A stretch of DNA of 64,000 bases from a virus, in IMG/VR virus record IMGVR_UViG_3300046328_000530, positions 1 through 64,000 of that record; one strand, 5' to 3'. A model generated the notes under the pieces. The model was not told the origin of the DNA. It saw only the letters and a program-made list of their open reading frames with translations, and did no database searches. The translations under genes were made by a program, and so were the position numbers. Positions 30,117 through 40,349 of this stretch are shown here, one piece after another (position 1 is the stretch's first letter; the number at the start of each line of letters is the position of its first letter).

Positions 30117-33100
30117 TTAATCCTTCCGCTTCCTTCGCTTTTTCGAGGATTTATCTGGACTTTCTTTTGGTCTTAATCCAACAACATCAGTTAGTCCACC
30201 CTTAAAAAAACCATTCCAAAAACCTTTTGTTTTATAGCTTTTTTTCGCTGCTTTTACCCCCTTAACCTCATTAATTAATTCTTTCACATCCCTTATAAAC
30301 GGAGTTGGCAAATATGGTATCCCCGCTTTATCCCCAAGTATGTTCCCCAATACCCCTGCCGCATCATTTCCTTTTGGCAATGTGCCAAATGTAGCCTTGA
30401 ATGCCATTTCTTTTTGGTTGAATGTGTCAGCCCTTTGGTTCAACAATGCTCTTATATAAGCGATAAATTTACCTTCCTTATCTCCGTAAGCCATGTAGGC
30501 TACCATTGATGGGTGAGCCAACTTAGTAAATGCCTTCTCGAAAGCAGGGTGGTTATCCATAAACTTTCTAAGCTTCTTTTTCTCTTCATCGTCCACCCAG
30601 GCAGATAATGCTCCTATAATAGTGGCTGTAACCACTACCCCAGTCAATGTACGTGCATTGTCTTTATTGTGATTGGCTTTTGTTGTAAGTGTCCTATCAA
30701 GTTCTTTTATACCATCTGGTGTGGTAACATCTATCGGATGCACTTTTTCATAGGCATTGTAATCCACCAAGTAATGTGCAGGAACTCCTGTTTTTTGCAG
30801 ACCTAATACCGTCCAGTTAAGACCACCTCCGACAAAAGGATTTATGAAGTTTTTATTTATTATTTGTAGAGCCTGCAATGCAGCAGCTTTAGACCATTGT
30901 TCCTCTTTGACAGCTTTTCTGATTTCACCATCCATCCTTTGATTAGCCCAAGTCAAGAACTGTGTCCCAAAATTGTTCGCCTCATGCCCTATGCTCCTTC
31001 CGGCACTTTTGTAAGCAGCGTTGAATGAAGCTTTTATCATATCAGGAGTAATCGCTTGTCCATTCACTAAGGCATCTTTTATCAAGTTATTAGCAATGCG
31101 ATTTACGTTTTGTGGGTTGTTTTTGAGCATCTCTTTACCAGCACTATTATTTATTTCTTGGATGATGTTTTTAGCTTTTTCTAAAGCATCAGATTTGCTC
31201 TGACCAGTAAGTTTTTCAGAAACATACGCACGAGCATCTTCATGGCTCATTTTATTTGGGTTGCTCCTGTCTGTAAGAACTCTTATCATATTCTCTTGAA
31301 ACTGATACTCTGTAAGACGTATTTTATTATAGCTATCCGCTCCCTCTAATCCATATCTAACGGTTATTATGGAGGTTATTAAATGATTTATTTTGCTGTA
31401 TTTTCCCTTATCTACCCATTCGTTAACTGAATCCATTATCATATTCTTTGACACGAATGGGCTTCCAGTTCCACCATACTCGCCACCAGCATTGAGTATG
31501 GTATCTTCAATAAGTTTTAAGGCATCTTGCTTTCTTGACTTCCGAAGTTCTTTTGTGTCATACTTTCCACCCTTTAAACCGTTTGTCATAAAATTATGCA
31601 AGTTTTGTATATTACGCTCGGTAAATCCCGAAAGTATGTTTTCAGTAATATTTCGCACTCCGGTAAGTTTGTTTCTAAGATTACCGCCAATATAAGCTTG
31701 CAATATATTCATAAAGTTGAGTACAGTTGATGCCTTCCCTCTAACAGCTTTTGTAAGAACGTTCTCTATTTGTTTGTTTATTTGACTTATTATCTCCGAT
31801 ACGGCAAACTCGCTATATTTTTTACCAGTAGCAGGGTCTAATTTTTGGTAAACTTCCGCAAGCGATTTTGCAAGCGATTTTGCCTGAAAGAATAGTTTTT
31901 GGTCACTTAGGCTCATGCCCAATGCGCTGTTCAGTAAATAATCGTATTGGTTAGGGTATTTATCGAACAATTTGTAATTATACAATTCTGCCAATCTTTT
32001 CGCATAAGTTTTAGATTCTGTACTCTTAGGCATATTTCGCCTATCCAATTCAGATTGAATGTTCTTTTCTATAAATTCAGTCCTAATCCTGTTAAGTTCT
32101 GTTTGTATCGCAACCTTCATCCTGTCTTTTTGAACTTGCGAATAACCTTGTTTGTTCAAAACCTTATCAACTACATTGCTTATATCTTGCGCCGTAGATA
32201 GTTCTTTCCAATCTAACACAGTCCTTTTTTCTTTGCCTTCCTTAGTAGTAACAGTAATCTCACGCCCATAGCCAGCCTCTATAAGAGCCGATTTGACAAC
32301 TTCTTTTACATCAGGGTCAATATCATTCAACAAGTCCTGCTTAACCTTCTTAAGAGCTTTCAGATCGTTTATTAAAGGGCTTGTAGCAGGATTTTTATCT
32401 ACCGACTTGGCTTTCTTGCTATTCTGTGTAATTTGTTCGTCTAAATCAGCGATTTCATTCTCTAATTTTGTTACAATAGCTTTTTGTTTTCGTTCGTCAA
32501 GTAAGTCTTTGCTCTTATCTGTCAAAAACGGTTGCGCTTGTTCATTGATATGTTTTAATTGTCGTACAAGGCTTTTATATTCAGCATCTTTTTCAAACTT
32601 GATACCCCGTGCTTCCAATTCTACCTTTTTGTCCGCAATCTGCTGTTTTATGTCCACCATTCTTTCGCGGATGCTTTCCTTGGCTTTTTCAAGCCTTTGT
32701 GCTGGGGTAAGAGCCGATTTTTCTTTTTTATTGCCCAAAATATCATCAGTAAGAGCTTTTTCTAAAACATCAAAATCCGTTGCTTTTAGATTCTTTTTCC
32801 TTTGCTCTGCCTGAATGTTCTTAACAGCTTTCTTTATGCCATCGGCTACACTACCACCAAGTTCTACGGTAGTAGCTACTGTTTCAAGAGCCCCATCCCT
32901 AAAGAAGTCCAAAATGGCAGATATATTATTAGAACCAAGAACAGCCCGTGGATCCCTCCCGCTTTTTAAAGATCGAAGATAATTTGCTATGCTCTTGGCT
33001 TTAGATTTGTTGATCTGTTTTTCGTTTACATCAACATCTTTCAAGTCTATTATAGAGCTTTCGGCATTCTTCTGCTCGTTCTCCTCTGCCTGTTTATTTA

Positions 33101-36100
33101 TATCATTCCCATCAGCCTTTATCGCTTTGTTAACCTTATCCCGTGAGGCATTGTCTTTATTGGAGAAAAAATCCTTTGTCACCTTCTCAATTTCCCACCC
33201 AACACGCCCAATTTTCCTAAGTATTCCAAACGCAACACCCCTCGCCTTCTGCCTTTGCATTTCACCAGATATTTTCCGCACCTTGCTAAGTTGGTCTTCT
33301 AACTTATCGGAATTTTCAAACTCTTTGGTAATACGATATTCCAAATCATTTTCCAAAGAGATTATCGCCAAAGATTCACTATCGTAATTCACCTTGTTTT
33401 TGGCAATATAATCAAGCATTTCCTCTACATAGTTATCCCCATACTCTTGTTTTGCTGCCTCAACTATAGCTACACCGTGGGCAAACGCCGCATCTAAGTT
33501 CGCTTTGAAGTATTCCTTTTCGTACTGTGTTTGTTCTCTGCCTGATTCCCTCTCGATATTGTTGAGCGTTTCTGCAACCTCTGTGCTTTCAATGCCCAGC
33601 TTTAACTTGTCGGTAAATGTATTTTCAATACCTCTACTATGCACCTCTTCAACCTTATACTTATGTTCATCCATAAAATCATCGCCAAAGTCATCTCTCA
33701 TTGTGCTAAGGACATCAACAAGCTTTACAATCCCTTCTTTTGCATACGATTCTATCACTTTAGCAAGTTTTGCTGTGAATGTTGCCACATCTGCTCCGAT
33801 TGATAGTGTGCCACGGGATTTGTTCACGAATGATAACATGTCGCTTACTGCGGCCTTTCGTTCTGCTGTGGCTGCTTGTAGTCTTGTGTCTTTTTTCCCT
33901 GAATCGGTTCTTTGTCCTTCTTTGGAAGATCGTACACTCCTGCCGAGTCCATCAGGATCACCAGTTGTAACCTTTTCTGTTTCGGTAGATACTGGCTGTA
34001 CATCAGCCTTAGTTTCTTTAAATGGAGTTCCTTGTTCATTTTTTATAGCTTCTTTAGGTACTCCAAAGTTTTCAATTTGCTGTTTTGTTTCCACATCCCC
34101 TACACCACCACTACCTGCTTTGGGTGTTTCAGGGTTAACCCCTTTTACTTCGTTGTAAAAATTAGTAAAGGCTTGTTTTGGCGATAAATCTCCGTTAGGG
34201 TTGTATTTCTCACTAAAGGCATCGGCTACGATTTGTGATACACCTTTAACATTTTGCGATGCACTAAACGCTTCATCTACATTGGTTTTTGAGTTAACAA
34301 TATCTACAAATGGCTTAAATGTAGTTTCAACAGATTTTGTGGGTGCTTCTTTGGTGGGTAGGGATTGTTCTACTGCTTTATTGTATTCAGTTTTTATCTC
34401 GGAAAGTGTTTCTTTATGCTTTGATATTATTTCGTTGTAATCATCAACTGCTCTTTGATAACCTTTTTTAAGTTTGCCATTATCAAGATGCGACATTTTA
34501 CCAAACCCTTCAATGTTTTTTATACCCCTTTCTGCATTGGCTATTTTTGATTCTAATTCTTTTTTGTCAAAATCATAATCCCTTTTTAAAATTCCTCCTC
34601 TGGTTAATTTGCCATCAGGATCAATAACTTTTCCGTCCAATATTGCTTGTTCGTATGCTTTTTTACCTTCGGCTTTTTTGTTCTTCATTGCTTGAAAGGC
34701 ATCGTCTTGTTCTTTAATAGAACGATTGGATTGACGTTTCCCCTCTAACCCTCTGCCGCCTAATAATTGTGCTTGGAAAGATGTGTCATAATCATCAGGA
34801 TAACCATTTTCCTTTGCAAATTGTGTAAAGTTTTGATTTTTTGGTTCAAATACACCACTACCTGCTTCCTTATCATTTACATCTTCATACCCGTATTTTT
34901 TAGGTTCTACTTTATCAGTTTCAACATTTTGATCACCAGTTGTAACCTTTTCTGTTTCGGTAGATACTGGCTGTACATCAGCCTTAGTTTCTTTAAATGG
35001 AGTTCCTTGTTCATTTTTATCATTTACTTCTTCATGGAACATCTCTGCTAATTTTACAACATGCTCTGTACTATCTACATCTTGGGTACCTGATATAGTA
35101 GACTGTTTATTTTCTTTAGTTCTACCATCCAATAATTTCTGAATCATATCAGCAACCTCATTGTTTTTTATCAATAAACTCTGCCCATTTATTTTCTGAT
35201 TCAATACATCATCAACCAATTTTAATTTTAAAGACTTCAAATAATCTACATCATCAACACTTAAATTTTGCTTATTACCGCCTGATTCTACGGTTATATC
35301 AGGATTTTCAATTGATGGCAGATTAGCAGCAGATTTATTTTCTGGCTTAATACCATCTAACTCCTTGTTAATACCATCCAATTTAATTTGTAATTGTGCT
35401 TTAGTTTCAGGAGATATATTTGGATTATTGATTATCTGTTCAATTTTCTCTGATTCAGTCACCAAATCATCTACATTAGCCTTTTGTACATCAGTTAAAC
35501 TGTTGTAAACCTTACTATCTTCATCAATATGGTCGTTAATTTTCTCGGTCATGTTACCAACCTCGCTCATTAATACTTCTTTCTCCTGTGAACTGATATT
35601 AGGATTGTCAATTTCAGAAGTTAGTCTATTAATAGCTTCACTATCTTTGGTAATGGTTTGTTTTGTTTTAGGATTAACTATTTTAGAGATCCCCTTAGTA
35701 AGACTTGCTATACCTCCTGTCATACCTAAGCTTATCAATGCTGCATCGCCTACACCTTCAAGGAAATCTCTTTCTGGGTCGACTCCAGACCATTTATCTG
35801 TAGCATTTTTCCAAACCTGATTAGCAACTTCTCCTGACATATCTCCTAATACAGCAGAACCCACGAATGCTTTTTTAAATGATTTATCCAAATAACCCTG
35901 AATACCCTTTTTAACGACTTCTTCTGCCTCTTTTTCTGCTCCTTTTATAAATAATTTTCTGCCTTGATCATACAACATGCTAGTACCTACCAATTCAGAA
36001 CCTGCTTCTCCTATCCCAGTTAAAACAGCATTTATATATAGAGTATTCTTGTTAATGTTAGGGTTTGATTCCTTTAAATCCTCATAAGTTGTTCCGGTTG

Positions 36101-36953
36101 TTCCTAAGCCCATACCAAATAAAGAAACTCCTTTACTTACTCCTGCTCCTCTTGATGTCAATAGTCCTATCATAACAGGTAAACTCTCAGTAATGCCAAG
36201 AGCCATTAGTTTACCAGCATCAGCATAGTTTTCATCTTGTAATGCTTTTGTTATACCTCCATCATAACCTTTTAAGGCTAAAGCTTGGTTTGCTTTAGCA
36301 CGTTCCTTATACATGGAACTTAGGTAGTTATTTGGACTTAAGGGGTTGTATTCTTCCGGTAGTCCTATAGTCTCTTCAGCTAATTTACCAAGATATTCAG
36401 CATCAATTCTTGGTTGATTTCCTGGAGAATTTAACCTCGATGTTACTAAATCAACGAAAGATGAAGGAATTGATGTTACCATTCTTCCTAACTGATCTAT
36501 TCCAGAAGCTAATTTTAATTGAAAGTCAGTACCAAATGAATTCCTTTTGATTTTTTGAGCTTCGTACTCTTTGGCTTGAGCTTGCATTATATTATCAGAA
36601 GCACCTTCCCCTTGCGAAGCATCATAGGCACCAGTTGCCTTTTTTAGCCTTGCTGATAGATTTTGCCTTTCTATTGTTTTTTTAACCTGACCAATAGAAT
36701 AGTCTATCTTTCCCTTATTAGTTAATACTGTTGGTATTTCAGGATTATTCCCACCGTATTGGAAACCTTGGTCGTTCAGCCAACCAATTGAAGATGGCTT
36801 TGAGGTACTCTTTAAAACGGGAGTAAAATTTTTTTTTTTTACGCCTAAATCACCGAACGCATCTACTTCATCATATTTTTCAATAGTGACAGTTTTGTTT
36901 TTATTCTTTATAGCCTTGAGGCTGGTCATAAATGGATTTTCTTCCTCTGCCAT
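30117..36953 (-). CDS. giant internal virion (ejection) protein, 2278 aa
   Basis: No enzyme motif recognised. N-terminal 450 residues contain hydrophobic stretches (GKLMALGITESLPVMIGLLT, GDAALISLGMTGGIASL) that could enter membranes. The middle is charged, coiled coil and low complexity, and includes an 88-bp exact direct repeat that encodes NEQGTPFKETKADVQPVSTE twice. The C-terminal third (YLVDYNAYEKVHPIDVTTPD, WVDDEEKKKLRKFMDNHPAF) resembles the end of large polyvalent or internal-core phage proteins; it finishes with a basic tail KSSKKRRKRKD. Position after two smaller internal proteins parallels T7 gp14-gp15-gp16. No lytic transglycosylase motif seen. A run of 12 A lies near the start of the gene. 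Confidence 0.65.
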   Translation of the reverse strand: MAEEENPFMTSLKAIKNKNKTVTIEKYDEVDAFGDLGVKKKNFTPVLKSTSKPSSIGWLNDQGFQYGGNNPEIPTVLTNKGKIDYSIGQVKKTIERQNLSARLKKATGAYDASQGEGASDNIMQAQAKEYEAQKIKRNSFGTDFQLKLASGIDQLGRMVTSIPSSFVDLVTSRLNSPGNQPRIDAEYLGKLAEETIGLPEEYNPLSPNNYLSSMYKERAKANQALALKGYDGGITKALQDENYADAGKLMALGITESLPVMIGLLTSRGAGVSKGVSLFGMGLGTTGTTYEDLKESNPNINKNTLYINAVLTGIGEAGSELVGTSMLYDQGRKLFIKGAEKEAEEVVKKGIQGYLDKSFKKAFVGSAVLGDMSGEVANQVWKNATDKWSGVDPERDFLEGVGDAALISLGMTGGIASLTKGISKIVNPKTKQTITKDSEAINRLTSEIDNPNISSQEKEVLMSEVGNMTEKINDHIDEDSKVYNSLTDVQKANVDDLVTESEKIEQIINNPNISPETKAQLQIKLDGINKELDGIKPENKSAANLPSIENPDITVESGGNKQNLSVDDVDYLKSLKLKLVDDVLNQKINGQSLLIKNNEVADMIQKLLDGRTKENKQSTISGTQDVDSTEHVVKLAEMFHEEVNDKNEQGTPFKETKADVQPVSTETEKVTTGDQNVETDKVEPKKYGYEDVNDKEAGSGVFEPKNQNFTQFAKENGYPDDYDTSFQAQLLGGRGLEGKRQSNRSIKEQDDAFQAMKNKKAEGKKAYEQAILDGKVIDPDGKLTRGGILKRDYDFDKKELESKIANAERGIKNIEGFGKMSHLDNGKLKKGYQRAVDDYNEIISKHKETLSEIKTEYNKAVEQSLPTKEAPTKSVETTFKPFVDIVNSKTNVDEAFSASQNVKGVSQIVADAFSEKYNPNGDLSPKQAFTNFYNEVKGVNPETPKAGSGGVGDVETKQQIENFGVPKEAIKNEQGTPFKETKADVQPVSTETEKVTTGDPDGLGRSVRSSKEGQRTDSGKKDTRLQAATAERKAAVSDMLSFVNKSRGTLSIGADVATFTAKLAKVIESYAKEGIVKLVDVLSTMRDDFGDDFMDEHKYKVEEVHSRGIENTFTDKLKLGIESTEVAETLNNIERESGREQTQYEKEYFKANLDAAFAHGVAIVEAAKQEYGDNYVEEMLDYIAKNKVNYDSESLAIISLENDLEYRITKEFENSDKLEDQLSKVRKISGEMQRQKARGVAFGILRKIGRVGWEIEKVTKDFFSNKDNASRDKVNKAIKADGNDINKQAEENEQKNAESSIIDLKDVDVNEKQINKSKAKSIANYLRSLKSGRDPRAVLGSNNISAILDFFRDGALETVATTVELGGSVADGIKKAVKNIQAEQRKKNLKATDFDVLEKALTDDILGNKKEKSALTPAQRLEKAKESIRERMVDIKQQIADKKVELEARGIKFEKDAEYKSLVRQLKHINEQAQPFLTDKSKDLLDERKQKAIVTKLENEIADLDEQITQNSKKAKSVDKNPATSPLINDLKALKKVKQDLLNDIDPDVKEVVKSALIEAGYGREITVTTKEGKEKRTVLDWKELSTAQDISNVVDKVLNKQGYSQVQKDRMKVAIQTELNRIRTEFIEKNIQSELDRRNMPKSTESKTYAKRLAELYNYKLFDKYPNQYDYLLNSALGMSLSDQKLFFQAKSLAKSLAEVYQKLDPATGKKYSEFAVSEIISQINKQIENVLTKAVRGKASTVLNFMNILQAYIGGNLRNKLTGVRNITENILSGFTERNIQNLHNFMTNGLKGGKYDTKELRKSRKQDALKLIEDTILNAGGEYGGTGSPFVSKNMIMDSVNEWVDKGKYSKINHLITSIITVRYGLEGADSYNKIRLTEYQFQENMIRVLTDRSNPNKMSHEDARAYVSEKLTGQSKSDALEKAKNIIQEINNSAGKEMLKNNPQNVNRIANNLIKDALVNGQAITPDMIKASFNAAYKSAGRSIGHEANNFGTQFLTWANQRMDGEIRKAVKEEQWSKAAALQALQIINKNFINPFVGGGLNWTVLGLQKTGVPAHYLVDYNAYEKVHPIDVTTPDGIKELDRTLTTKANHNKDNARTLTGVVVTATIIGALSAWVDDEEKKKLRKFMDNHPAFEKAFTKLAHPSMVAYMAYGDKEGKFIAYIRALLNQRADTFNQKEMAFKATFGTLPKGNDAAGVLGNILGDKAGIPYLPTPFIRDVKELINEVKGVKAAKKSYKTKGFWNGFFKGGLTDVVGLRPKESPDKSSKKRRKRKD

Positions 36954-36954
36954 T

Positions 36955-38580
36955 TTATTTTAAATTAAAATTTTGTTTAATCCAGTCTAATCTTTGTTTA
37001 GCTGTCAACGACTTAAATTCAGGACTGTTTGTTGCATCTTTAAATTGTTGAAATGTTTTGTCAAAGTTTGCAGTTGGAACATTTTTATTTCCTTTAACTG
37101 CATCATAAGGTACTTCTACCCCTTTCGTTCCTATAGACCCATCAGAAAAAGTTACAGTTCTTGTCCCATACACTTTGGGATTGAACGTAATATTATTAGA
37201 TTTAAACGACTTATGTTTACCCAATAATATTTCTTCTAATTGCCTGAAAGAAAGCTCTGACCCATTTCTCTTATCATTATTACCTAAATCTTTAAATACC
37301 GGTACCATTGAAACTGATCCGACATTCATATCAAAAGGTTCTGTATTTATATATGAGTATCCTGTTAATGGGTCTGTAACCTTGCTTGGCTTTATTGTAA
37401 CTTTTTCATTATTGAAGTTTTGAGTGAATAGATTAGAACCCTTCTCATTAACCCTACTGCCGTCCTGCCTAATTGTAGGCACATAACTTTCAATATTGCC
37501 TATTGTGACAGGATTAACAACATCATCCTTCTTTTTAAGAGAATTGGCATAATCTAACTTTTCCTTCCAGTTATCTTCTTTCATAGGAAGAACAGATTCT
37601 GATCTCTTAACCTTTGGTAATATTTGTGTTAACCCTGACTCAATCTCGCTATCCCATATTTGCTTTGCATTCCAATCTTTATCCGCCTTCTCATTGACAA
37701 ATTTTTTAAACTCTATACTATTCTTCTCTTTTATGTTATAAGGAGGTTTAGCTAATTCAGACCGAAAGTTCCTATCTCCATCCCAATCTTCTTCCAAACC
37801 TTGTACAATAGCCTCTCTACTATTTGGCATGTTTTTTAAATCAGATATGCTATACCCGCCTGTTTTTTTAAATATATACTCAGGAGCACCGAGTGTGTTC
37901 TGCCATTGATTTATTAAGCTTTTAGTTGTTTCTGGGACTAATGATTTAACGGTTTTATATTTTTTATTCCCTAACACATATTCGTCACCATATTGAGATG
38001 GCGTAACCTTTGATATTACTGAATTAGGATCGAAAGATTTACTAACATAGGGTAGTTGCATACTATTAGCCAAAATATCCTGTAACCTATTTTTTGTTAC
38101 AAAATCATGTTGTTTCGCTATACTCTCTGGATCAAAAATTCCAGCACCAGCCTTAGATATTTCAGATTGCTGCTCTAAATAAGGCTTTTCAATTGCCTCC
38201 CTTGTATCATACAAATTCGTGAGCCTGTTCCTGTCAGTCACATACTGTTGGTAGGCTTGCATTTGCTGCGGATTATTTGGATCTGGGTTATATATATCCC
38301 ACCCCTGCTTTTTGTATTCGATTCCTTGATTTATATGCTTATTGGTTAGATCACGTAGCTCATCACTAAATAATTGACCATTTTTTGCTTTAAATAAATT
38401 GTCCTGATAAGACTTAGCTATTTGTTGCGCTTGTTGCTTGTCAAATAATTGCTGTTGTGCTTGTACTTTTTGGTTATTATCAATAGTATCCAACAGTTGA
38501 TTTGCAGCTTGGCTTTGTCCTAAAACAAATGCTGCACCTGTTCCTGATTGTCCGAGTGGTACTGAATTATAGTCTGCCAT
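36955..38580 (-). CDS. internal virion protein candidate (541 aa)
   Basis: MADYNSVPLGQSGTGAAFVL, then a Gln-rich helical part (VQAQQQLFDKQQAQQIAKSY) and a charged body. Layout (small Gln-rich N-terminus, helical, no membrane helix) fits podovirus gp15-like core proteins. Two bases after the gp14-like gene. No direct homology claimed. Confidence 0.55.
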   Translation of the reverse strand: MADYNSVPLGQSGTGAAFVLGQSQAANQLLDTIDNNQKVQAQQQLFDKQQAQQIAKSYQDNLFKAKNGQLFSDELRDLTNKHINQGIEYKKQGWDIYNPDPNNPQQMQAYQQYVTDRNRLTNLYDTREAIEKPYLEQQSEISKAGAGIFDPESIAKQHDFVTKNRLQDILANSMQLPYVSKSFDPNSVISKVTPSQYGDEYVLGNKKYKTVKSLVPETTKSLINQWQNTLGAPEYIFKKTGGYSISDLKNMPNSREAIVQGLEEDWDGDRNFRSELAKPPYNIKEKNSIEFKKFVNEKADKDWNAKQIWDSEIESGLTQILPKVKRSESVLPMKEDNWKEKLDYANSLKKKDDVVNPVTIGNIESYVPTIRQDGSRVNEKGSNLFTQNFNNEKVTIKPSKVTDPLTGYSYINTEPFDMNVGSVSMVPVFKDLGNNDKRNGSELSFRQLEEILLGKHKSFKSNNITFNPKVYGTRTVTFSDGSIGTKGVEVPYDAVKGNKNVPTANFDKTFQQFKDATNSPEFKSLTAKQRLDWIKQNFNLK

Positions 38581-38582
38581 TA

Positions 38583-39275
38583 TTAAACGAATATTGAACC
38601 CTGTTGCTGTGCATTATTTCCATTTTGGTTTGTGGTATTCACAAATTTCTTTGGATTAAGGTACGCTCCGGCAACCGAAGATCCAATATCTAATGCTCCA
38701 TACAAGTTCTGTGATCCACCTTCCAATAGTGCTGCCTTCTCTCTTAATTTGGCATCGTATTGCGCCCTGTCATAAGCATTCTTAGCCTGATACTCTTCTC
38801 CTGCCAATGTGTTAGCTTGCAGTGATTGTAACTTAGCACCCTCTGCACCCTGTGCATTTAGGGTAGCCAAAGCGTTAGTCTGCTGACCCTGCCCATAAGC
38901 TAACTTCGCCGCTAAATCAAGTACATCACCGCCTGATGAAGCTCCTTGAACACCTTGATTATATGCATTAGAATACGTCCCGCTTATATTATCCATCGCC
39001 TGACCGTATCCTGGCATTAAATAATTATTTGAACGTTCTTGAAGAATCCTCGCATTGTCTATAACACCTCGATTCATTTCATAACCTGGATTAATAGGAT
39101 TGATCTTATTGGCTGCTTTGCGCTGACCTATCCCTTGTATTCCCTTCCATATAGATGGAATTAATGAAATACCTGCTCCTATTCCTGCACCAACTGGCCC
39201 TCCTAAAGAAAAGCCTGTGGCTGCTCCGCTTAGGGCTGACTCTAAATAGTTTTTTTTTGGTAAAGCGTATGACAT
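38583..39275 (-). CDS. internal virion protein candidate, gp14-like (230 aa)
   Basis: GAATGFSLGGPVGAGIGAGI is a Gly/Ala-rich hydrophobic hairpin near the N-terminus, followed by a long Ala/Gln-rich helical region (AAKLAYGQGQQTNALATLNA, AGEEYQAKNAYDRAQYDAKL). This is the profile of phage ejection proteins that insert in the host membrane (P22 gp7, T7 gp14). Confidence 0.6.
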   Translation of the reverse strand: MSYALPKKNYLESALSGAATGFSLGGPVGAGIGAGISLIPSIWKGIQGIGQRKAANKINPINPGYEMNRGVIDNARILQERSNNYLMPGYGQAMDNISGTYSNAYNQGVQGASSGGDVLDLAAKLAYGQGQQTNALATLNAQGAEGAKLQSLQANTLAGEEYQAKNAYDRAQYDAKLREKAALLEGGSQNLYGALDIGSSVAGAYLNPKKFVNTTNQNGNNAQQQGSIFV

Positions 39276-39279
39276 TGTA

Positions 39280-40185
39280 TTAATATGTATAATTTTGTTG
39301 TGAAACTGTTATATCTGTACTTAAAAGACGAACCTCTGTTATATCGTCATTTTCCATCGTAATTTTCATAATATTACCCTGTAATTCTGCACCTTTAGTT
39401 AACGCATCTAAGGTAATGATAAATCTTGGATCATTCATATCTCTCATAAAGTCCGCAAACCAGTCTCCTTGCAGTCTGTTAAATCTTCCCTTCTTTAATC
39501 TGGATAGTTGTCCCTGCGATTTCCCCTCTCTCGGAAGTATGTTTATTTCTGGTACAGACCAAACTTTATTTGATTTTTGCCTCATACTATAAAAGTTCTT
39601 TATTGCTGTTGGCTCTATATTTACATAAAAAACAATTTTAGATGGATACTGTACTCCGAAAAAGTTATTTCTAACCTCATTCACATCGTTTTCCCATAAT
39701 TCACCATCTTTAAACAAAAAGAAGCTATTAACAAACTTACACATGAAGTCTGGTAGGAATGATTGATAATTAACCCATTTATTATTAGCCTCATTAAAAG
39801 ACAATGTTTTACCATTGTTGATTAATAATTGGGAAGAAGGGTATATACTTAGAACGGATATAGACACATTTCCATTGGAATAAAAGCTAAAATCTGTATT
39901 TCCTGCTACCAGCAACTCTTCCTCAAATTCTCCAGCAACTGTAACATTTGTGCCAGAAGTATTTCCTAATAAAGCCCTCACATACCCGCTGGTTATGGAC
40001 TCTACATTGTACTTAACTATGTACGATTCTCCAATCACTAAATCTATACCACTATTAATAATATACCCGGCATTACAACCACTATGTACAGCTAAAGCAC
40101 CCTGAATAGTCCAGCCTGTATCAGTATAATCATCTGTCACATTTACTGCGAGTGTTGCGTTTTTATTTATTGTATAGCTTCCCAT
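39280..40185 (-). CDS. tail hypothetical protein (301 aa)
   Basis: Beta-rich N-terminal half with Gly-Asn turns (TDTGWTIQGALAVHSGCNAG), then VQYPSKIVFYVNIEPTAIKN and a C-terminal segment (RLQGDWFADFMRDMNDPRFI) that binds or precedes the 1310-aa protein in similar gene orders. Probably a tail or nozzle part; unnamed. Confidence 0.6.
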   Translation of the reverse strand: MGSYTINKNATLAVNVTDDYTDTGWTIQGALAVHSGCNAGYIINSGIDLVIGESYIVKYNVESITSGYVRALLGNTSGTNVTVAGEFEEELLVAGNTDFSFYSNGNVSISVLSIYPSSQLLINNGKTLSFNEANNKWVNYQSFLPDFMCKFVNSFFLFKDGELWENDVNEVRNNFFGVQYPSKIVFYVNIEPTAIKNFYSMRQKSNKVWSVPEINILPREGKSQGQLSRLKKGRFNRLQGDWFADFMRDMNDPRFIITLDALTKGAELQGNIMKITMENDDITEVRLLSTDITVSQQNYTY

Positions 40186-40188
40186 ATC

Positions 40189-40349
40189 TTAACAAGTATC
40201 TCCTGTTTGCTCAATTACCACACTTCCAGACTTTGTTGTTGAACATTTCTTGAGTGTGTTGCCAAACTCCATGATAAAGCCCCATTACTATTTGCTTGAA
40301 CAGTTAAATCAATTTCTATTGGCGTATTTTCTAAAGTTGTATAACTCAT
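40189..40349 (-). pseudogene. small tail gene with an apparent -1 frameshift
   Basis: Starts with the ATGA overlap of the 1310-aa gene (MSYTTLENTPIEIDLTVQAN...) and stops at 40215 after 44 codons. In the -1 frame the coding continues GNTLKKCSTTKSGSVVIEQT-GDTC and stops at 40189, four bases before the next start. The second part has the look of BACON/DUF5977-like ends. I see no canonical slippery heptamer. Either two tiny genes, a broken gene, or recoding. Confidence 0.45.

Noticed and set aside
31393-31695. Other long rightward frames between 30 and 38 kb
   Set aside because: All lie opposite the 2278-aa and 541-aa genes and show the same shadow composition.
33505-34158. 217-codon rightward frame inside the giant internal protein gene
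   Set aside because: Its composition (very rich in Ser, Leu, Val) is that of an antisense shadow of a Lys/Glu-rich gene; no leader or promoter.
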